DNA of 64,000 bases from Mauremys mutica (lineage: Eukaryota > Chordata > Testudines > Geoemydidae), in contig NC_059081.1 in assembly GCF_020497125.1 (NCBI RefSeq), forward strand, positions 16,463,105 through 16,527,104, written 5' to 3'. Made by a program: the position numbers and the translations under genes. The stretch's first letter is position 1. Every line of letters begins with the position of its first letter. Below, one piece after another: positions 57,599 to 64,000 of this stretch. Below the pieces are notes generated by a model that was not told the origin of the DNA, made no database searches, and was given only the letters and a program-made list of their open reading frames with translations.

Positions 57599-57630
57599 AA
57601 TGTCTGTAGTGTAGTGGTTATCACATTTTT
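57599..57630 (+). pseudogene. 5' half of a tRNA-Val-like sequence
   Basis: GTAGTGTAGTGGTTATCAC (57606-57624) is identical to the D-arm part of vertebrate tRNA-Val (nucleotides about 6-25), with a partly matching acceptor strand before it. The anticodon arm and the 3' half are absent: a T-run and the SINE start follow. It is not a functional tRNA gene. Confidence 0.55.
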
Positions 57631-57634
57631 TGGC

Positions 57635-57793
57635 GGGGGGAGGGATAGCTCAGTGGCTTGAGAATTGGCCTGCTAAACCCAGGGTTGTGAGTTCAATCCT
57701 TGAGGGGGCTATTTGGGGATTGGTCCTGCTTTGAGCAAAGGGTTGGACTAGATGATCTCCTGAGGTCCCTTCCAACCCTAATTATCTATGAAA
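57635..57793 (+). mobile_element. tRNA-derived SINE with CR1-like tail (turtle Cry-type)
   Basis: A polymerase III head with box A TAGCTCAGTGG (57646-57656) and box B GGTTGTGAGTTCAATCC (57683-57699) is followed by a linker CTTGAGGGGGCTATTTGGGG and a CR1-related tail GGTTGGACTAGATGATCTCC, CCCTTCCAACCCTAATTATC and TATGA. The tail would be recognised by the CR1 reverse transcriptase. This structure is known from turtle genomes and is the strongest taxonomic marker in the window. A short A-rich run follows. Confidence 0.92.
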
Positions 57794-60196
57794 AAAAACC
57801 AAAAAACCATGCCCCATCAGTTTAAGGCACCACTTCAATTCCCATTGGAGTCATTGGGAACCTTTTACATTGACTTTGAGTCTTAGATTAATTCCTAAAT
57901 CAAGACCATGTTAAAATAGTGTATATGGATAATATTCACTGGTAGTGGAGACTCTGGTTAAGGCTGAGAGAGGGTTTCCGTTCTAATTTGAAGTATTTCT
58001 CATTCTTTGTGGGCTGTAGTTCCCCATGCCTGGCTGGTCGGTCGGTCTGTGTCTGTCTCTCTAATTTAAACAAAATTGGTTCAGCTGTTTTTTGATTTAT
58101 GCAAGCATGGGGAAAATACACTTCTCTCATATCTTCAGAGTCAAAATTTGCACACACATAACTCAAAGCTGGCTGAAGCTAGCAATGTCAAATTAGCTTG
58201 TTTATAGTCCTCACTGGGGAGTTCCAAGTTTGGAAAAAATAGGTTCAGTGTTTTAAGTTCTGAATGTTTAGAAAGTCAGCATTTTCTTGCATGCATGCTA
58301 GAATTTTTTTCCCAGTGCTTTTAACCTAGATCAGCATAGGGGATTTAAGGATGCATTGGCTGAGGAGCCTTTCTTTCAGTTAAGATTGCTCTGCTAAAGT
58401 ACTTTCATCATACACAGATGAATCTTAAGTATGAAACAGCATTTTTTCCTTTATTTCTTTTAAACAAACACATGAAACCAAAATACAGCAGGGAATCTTA
58501 AATAATGCAAGACTAGTATTTAATGCAATGTTAAGATTGAGAAATCAAATACTTAATTTTTAGAATTATGGCTCTTAGATTCCTAACACAACATTATGGC
58601 AATTCAGCTGCATGTCATGATATTTATATATACTATTTTCTACTTCAGTATCCTTATAAAATACCAATCTTCTTAATGCATGAAGGTTTCCTTTACCAAG
58701 TATCAGAAAATACGGAATAGCTGCAGCATGGCCAAGTTGCTCCAGAAACCTTAACTTCTGGATTTCTTTTGTTTGTTTGTTCTGTCTTTTGAACTTGAAT
58801 TGTGCAACTTTAACATTCTGTCAGTATGATTTTGTACTCAATTTACCTAGTGTTGCCAATGCTCAGTATTCTAACCAGACTCTCATGATTCTTAAAGACC
58901 CAGCTCTTGGATGCATGTGATTAAGTAAGACTCTCTGCTTTCATTTTTAAAAAGTATGTTTCTAGCACTCATGAATGTAGCAGAATGCTAGAAAACATGA
59001 CATAAGAGCACCCTAATGGCTCAGAAGGAAAAGAACCCAAATTTATTTTTAATCTAATGGATTTTTTTTAACCTAATCATGATATGGGCCTAAATCATGA
59101 TTTTTTTTTCAATGCTTGGGCTTACCAAAACTGCTTATTAGAGTCTTTTATTTTTAGAGCTGAGGGAGGGGAAATAAGGAGAGTGAGGGGAAGAAAGCAA
59201 ATAAAACCCTCCAACACACATGGCATTTCTTGGAGGACCACGTTGAATTTTTTTGTATGCTATATGCATGCCTTTGTTTGACTTCAATGTATGCGAACTC
59301 CATATGTTCCTGCTGCAGTATCAATTGGATATAGAATTCTTCACTTGTCATCCCTAAGCTTCTGTGCACTGTGAAACTGTTGCACTGTTTTGCCCTGCAG
59401 CTTGCTGCATTTGAATGGCTAGTGATGTGATCTCTATTAAATTTAGCCTTTTACACTAGATTCTGTTGTATCAATATAGCATGCAAGACCCATATCTCTA
59501 GAACTCTTTTAAGTTCTATAGTTTTATTAATGCAGGGTGTATTACTCCGTTAGCATACCCTGCTTCTATGCAAATGTATCCGAAGTCCCTCTCCATTGCA
59601 CATTAATCATCATTAACTAAATTACTTACACTTAATCATCTTAACCTTGATTTTCCCCTGGATAACAGACCCATGATATATCTGTACAGGAATAACTAAG
59701 CAATTGGTACAGTTGAAAAGATAGGAATAGTTTGTTTTGCTATGATTTACAATTAGTATGTATATGCTATGTTGTATGTCACTTACGTTCCATACTATAA
59801 ATGTTAAACCCCTACCCCCATCGCATTCACATTTGAGCGCTAGGCATTATTTTAAATAGAAGTTAATGATACATGCTTCTGGGTGGGTGCCCTGAATGCT
59901 TTCTGGCAGGTTCCAGGGGTGGTTTCTTGATCATGAAGCTTGAAGGATTCCAAAAAATGTTGTTTCAATACTAAATATATGTTTACAGTTGAACAATAAA
60001 AAAGGAAGCTGTGCAGCAGCAGCTGCTTGGTTTCTTGTCCCCGTTGTGATGCCTCATAGAAGAGCAGAATGTCCTGGGAGTCTGCGCTCATGAGTTATCT
60101 TGTGAAGGTGTTTAGCTGCGATGATTATATAAAGTATTGGAGTATTTGAGTTTTGCAGAAGGAGAAGGAGAAACAAAAATTGTCTGAGGGTTCTTT
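57794..60196. other. Non-coding, no gene seen
   Basis: AT-rich DNA, no recognisable gene or repeat. Confidence 0.5.
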
Positions 60197-60370
60197 GAGA
60201 CAAGGTGAGTGAGGTAATATCTTTTACTGGACCAGCTTGTGTGGGTGAGAGAGACAGAGTTGTGTGTAAGCTTGAAAGCTTGTCTCTCTCTCACCAACAG
60301 AAGCTGGTCCAATGAAAGATATTACCTCACCCACCTTGTCTCTCTAATATCCTGGGACTGACATGGCTAC
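60197..60370. mobile_element. Penelope-like terminal unit, second family, inverted
   Basis: GAGACAAGGTGAGTGAGGTA and ATATCTTTTACTGGACCAGC at the left are inverted copies of GCTGGTCCAATGAAAGATAT and TACCTCACCCACCTTGTCTC at the right. The end reads ATCCTGGGACTGACATGGCTAC, analogous to the (A)CACGGCTAC terminus of the Penelope units at 6784 and 18343. A CTTGAAAGCTTGTC motif at 60271 sits where the other family has CACGAAAGCTCATG. No target duplication found; more diverged than the first family. Confidence 0.6.
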
Positions 60371-61859
60371 ATGCAGGTTTTTTGGCATGACAGATACGTA
60401 CTCAACCTAGACCTGAAGAGCCTTATTAAGAATTGTACATGCTTCCTTCCTTTTCAAAAGCTACAGCAGAGTCTCTTTTATCTGGCAACGTCTGTACTAT
60501 AGTCTAAAGAATATGTAGACATGGGGAGGAAAGCTCTGCTATTTGTACTGTTGTGCTGGGTACTCTTAAGGCTAAGCAAGCTTCATAATGAAAAGTTTGG
60601 CCTGTTTAAAATTAATTTCAAATCTGCCAGCCAATGACCATCAATCTTGACCTGGACAAATTAAGCTACTTGGGGATTCTTGTACATTCTTGTGCTGCAG
60701 AAAAGACTGGATAGCTGGGGATGAAAGGGGTTAAGAGTTTGAGTTTAATGATAGTTTGACATGTGAAACTGTATAGATGTTGCCAAAGTGTAGACACGAC
60801 AAATACTTCAGCTCTTTGTCAGAGGTAGGGACAGGCTACCCAGGATGGGGTTTTAGAGTGTGTGAAGTTTTACCCAGTATGTCTGTACATCATTGTCTTC
60901 CATTCCTGAACCCATTGGTGGCTACTAAATAGTATGACCCCATATCTGACCTTGCTCATAGGATTAGGCATAGTTTTTCCTCACTCTCTTTTAATCAAAA
61001 AGAAAAGGGGGGGGGCGTTTTCTCATTCCTTATAATTTGGGAAAATATTTCTTGGCCTTTCATAGATTTTTGGACACTTTTGGAGTAGGAAGTGCATCTC
61101 TATCTCCATCTTGCCTTCTCTTCTAGATCATATTGGTTACACAGTCACTTCTCTCTGGATTAGACCTTGCTTTTTATCTCCCACATTCTACTTTTACGCT
61201 GTGGTCATTGATTCTGTCTCTTTGGTGAGAGTCTCACTTAATCTTGCACGCTTCACTACTTTGAGCTAGATGGGTGAATCTATCCTAGTGGCTTTATATG
61301 GTGTAGAAGATTCTTAGCTTTTTCTTGTAGTGCTTTAATAGCTATCCTGAAGCACCCAGGTTGTCATCTCGTGAACCCAAGGATGTTTGTGTGCTCAGTT
61401 TCCATATTACCATACTACAGTGTTAATCTGTGCTGGGTTTTGCCTTTCTGAGAGATCATTTTTAATTTGGCTCTAGGCTAATCTTTATAGCACTAGATTT
61501 CTAGCAGGTATCAGTTTCTTTGGAGTCCCTCTTGCATAGGACGTATTGTCTTATGCCCAGACTATCAGCATATATGTAGGTATCTTGTCTGAGTTGTTCA
61601 CTGGTAGTCTGGGATCCCAGCATCAGTCTGAGGTTACACCCCTTTTGTACTCTTTTCTTACTGAAAGGATGCTCTCCCAGTGTTGAGTTTTGGTCCTATA
61701 TTTGAATGGTTGGCACAAGCATTTAATAATATCCATTTTCTATGTTTCTTTATACCAATTTCACCTGTAGCAACTTAAGTTTGATTCCAGGGTGGTGACT
61801 GAGTCAAATTCTCTAATATGAACCAGGCAAATATTTCGTATTTACCCTCCTTTCCCCCC
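60371..61859. other. Non-coding, no gene seen
   Basis: No gene. Ends in a C-run of about 17 at 61853-61869 adjoining the CR1 copy. Confidence 0.5.
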
Positions 61860-62942
61860 CCCCCCCCCAACAACATCCTCTCATGGATTGGTAACTGGTT
61901 AAGAGATAGGAAACAAAGGGTAGGGATAAATGGTCAGTTTTCAGAATGGAGAGAGTTAAATAGTGTTGTCCCCCAGGGGTCTGTATTGGGACCAGTCCTA
62001 TTCAACATATTCATAAATGATCTGGAAAAAGGGGTAAACAATAAGGTGGCAAAATTTGCAGATGATACAAAACTACTCAGAGTCCCAGGCAGACTGCGAA
62101 GAGCTACAAAAGGATCTCAAAACTGGGTGACTGGGCAACAAAATGGCAGATAATATTCAGTGTTGATAAATGCAAAGTAATGCACATTGGAAAACATAAT
62201 CCCAACATAAATCCCAGTCAAAAAAAGTTAACAGAATGTCGGGAATCATGAAGAAAGGGATAGATAATAAGACATTGCCTCTATATAAATCCATGGTACG
62301 CTCACATCTTGAAAACTGCATGCAGATGTGGTTGCCCCATCTCAAAAAAGATATACTGGAATTGGAAAAGGTTCAGAAAAGGGCAACAAAAATGATTAAG
62401 GGTATGGAACAGCTTCCGTATGAGGAGAGATTAATAAGACTGGGACTCTTCAGCTTGGAAAAGAGACAACTAAGGGGGAATATGATAGAGGTCTATAAAA
62501 TCATGACTGGTATGGAGAAAGTAAATAAGGAAGTGCTATTTACTCCTTAGAGGTCACCAAATGAAATTAGTAGGCAGCAGGTTTAAAACAAACAAACAAA
62601 AGGAAGTATTTCTTTACACAGTGCACAGTCAACTTGTGGAATTCTTTGTTAGAGGATGTTGTGAAGGCTAAGACTATAACAGGATTTTTAAAAAAAACTA
62701 GGTACATTCATGGAGGATAGGTCCATCAATGGCTATTAGCCAGGATAGGCAGGGATGGTGTCCCTAGCCTCTGTTTGCCAGAAGCTGGGAATGAGCGACA
62801 GGGAATGGATCTCTTGATGATTACCTGTTCTGTTCATTCCCTCTGGGGCACCTGGCATTGGCCACTGTCGGAAGACAGGATATGTGGCTAGATGGACCTT
62901 TGGTCTGACCCAGTATGGCTGCTTTTATGTTCTTTCCAGGGT
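61860..62942 (+). mobile_element. CR1 LINE, 5'-truncated, reaching the 3' end
   Basis: Contains the second half of the CR1 ORF2 and its 3' region in the same order as the copy at 30360 but without the hAT insertion. The 3' part reads CTCTGTTTGCCAGAAGCTGG, ACCTGGCATTGGCCACTG and TCTGACCCAGTATGGCTGC. An A-rich expansion (AAACAAACAAACAAAAGG) lies near 62587. Confidence 0.9.
61870..62550 (+). pseudogene. CR1 reverse transcriptase fragment with catalytic box
   Basis: The first frame (about 61870-62153) reads [20 protein letters not shown], then the conserved [20 protein letters not shown], and KFADDTKLL with the catalytic aspartate pair. A frameshift follows near 62090, and the downstream region reappears in another frame at 62236-62550 ([60 protein letters not shown]). 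The N-terminal endonuclease and early fingers are missing. Inactive. Confidence 0.88.
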
Positions 62943-63784
62943 AAAATGTGATTAATTTCATGTAGTTGGATTATATTACAGTCGGTCAGCTATTGTAGTA
63001 CTCTTATTGAGGACACAACAGACTAGTTTGCTGATATTGCTGCTGACACTGATATCTCTGTAGTTGATGGGGTGAGCCTTTTGCATACAGAGATAATTGA
63101 GTCATCTGACTGTATCTTAAGGAAGTGCCTGTGTAATTTAAGTGTTTTTGGCTGAACCCAGTGAAATAAGAAAAAGAAAAGGTGGGTTACACATGGATTG
63201 GAAGGGTGAGGAACTAGATAAACATTTAAATAATGCTTCCGCACAGGGACTGGCTAGTTGACAGACGTCTATTCAAGGTGACTTAATAGCTATCATTTAA
63301 GAAGCTGGTGTGATTGCTACTATTCAAACTGTTGCTGATTTGATCAAAGAGATGGTGTAAGAGTGAACAAATGTGAAATACATTCAAACCAGGCCAAAGT
63401 GCATCGTGTTGGATATCAATTAAAATATTTCATCACTTCCCAAAAGAGAGAGACTCTGCCCTACTAGGGGTCAGCCCAAGAGTGGTCCTGCAGCTGGCCC
63501 ACTGGATGGCTTTGTCTTTGTCTAATCAAGGGATGGGGTGGGGAATTGGGTGCTGGAATTCCCATATTGAGCAATGCCAAGGGGGCAGTTGGGGACAGAA
63601 GATCTTTCTATCTAAAACATGCTGCACTGCTTGTACTACGCTCAGTGGTCAGACATTGGTAGCTCTCTAAATTCCCTAGGGAACACAGACTCTGTTATAA
63701 GGCTTGAAATAGTGGGTAAAATTGGGCTTCATTGAAGTACATGCCATTGGCTTCAATGGAGCAGTATTTAACCCACTGTTTTTG
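62943..63784. other. Non-coding, no gene seen
   Basis: No recognisable gene. A GGCTTCAATGGAGCAGTATT motif near 63750 is of a kind common in turtle interspersed DNA. Confidence 0.5.
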
Positions 63785-64000
63785 ATTTCCCTAGATATTC
63801 ACAAGAAGTAATTCTTTCGCTTTACTCGCTCTGATTAGGCCTCAACTGGAGTATTGTGTCCAGTTCTGGGCACCACATTTCAGGACGGATGTGGATAAAT
63901 TGGAGAAGAGTTCAGAGAAGAGCAACAAAAATAATTGAAGGTCTAGAAAACATGATCTATGAGGGAAGATTGAAAAAATTGGGTTTGTTTAGTCTAGAAA
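63785..64000 (+). mobile_element. CR1 LINE fragment running off the window
   Basis: Matches the copy at 37330 (from 37770 on): GAAGTAATTCTTTCGCTTTA, CAACTGGAGTATTGTGTCCA, GAGCAACAAAAATAATTGAA and GGGAAGATTGAAAAAATTGG. It continues past base 64000, so its 3' end is unseen. Confidence 0.88.

Overview
The window is vertebrate nuclear DNA, most likely from a turtle. The argument is the repeat population: a tRNA-headed SINE with a CR1-like tail (57635-57793), many CR1 LINE fragments, Penelope-like retroelements (PLEs), several hAT-type non-autonomous families with 8-bp target-site duplications (TSDs), and PIF/Harbinger DNA transposons. I found no host protein-coding exon I can name. The window reads as intergenic or intronic DNA, and nearly every recognisable coding trace belongs to a mobile element.

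The best-preserved unit is an autonomous PIF/Harbinger transposon at 11811-15857. It has matching terminal inverted repeats, a short TSD, subterminal palindromic motifs at both ends and two convergent genes. On the + strand is a two-exon Myb/SANT-like DNA-binding protein (12201-12714 joined to 13544-14076) with one in-frame stop. On the - strand is an uninterrupted 502-residue DDE transposase (14285-15793). Shorter palindromic elements at 5091-5360, 21293-21554, 35185-35443 and 35812-35980 share the terminal CTACACT-type signature and are probably related MITEs.

PLEs occur at 6784-7262 (5'-truncated, with the C-terminal part of a GIY-YIG endonuclease and a 12-bp TSD), 18343-18566 (a perfect 91-bp inverted pair with a 13-bp TSD) and 60197-60370 (a second, degenerate family). 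The first two carry a hammerhead-ribozyme-like core.

The hAT-type elements include two GC-rich copies of about 650 bp (29504-30148 and 50390-51052) with nested hairpins, and a 150-bp relative (26472-26621). Others lie at 3088-3779, 8557-9501, 9878-10098, 25063-25281, 31110-31416, 42098-42219 and 52570-52841. CR1 LINE fragments lie at 16022, 30360, 37330, 44870, 48271, 51275, 54725, 61860 and 63785. An old non-LTR reverse transcriptase of a different type is recognisable by protein motifs at 21815-22605. MIR-like SINEs occur at about 5885, 26770, 36018 and 47129. The remaining DNA is AT-rich single-copy-looking sequence with simple repeats and no supportable gene.
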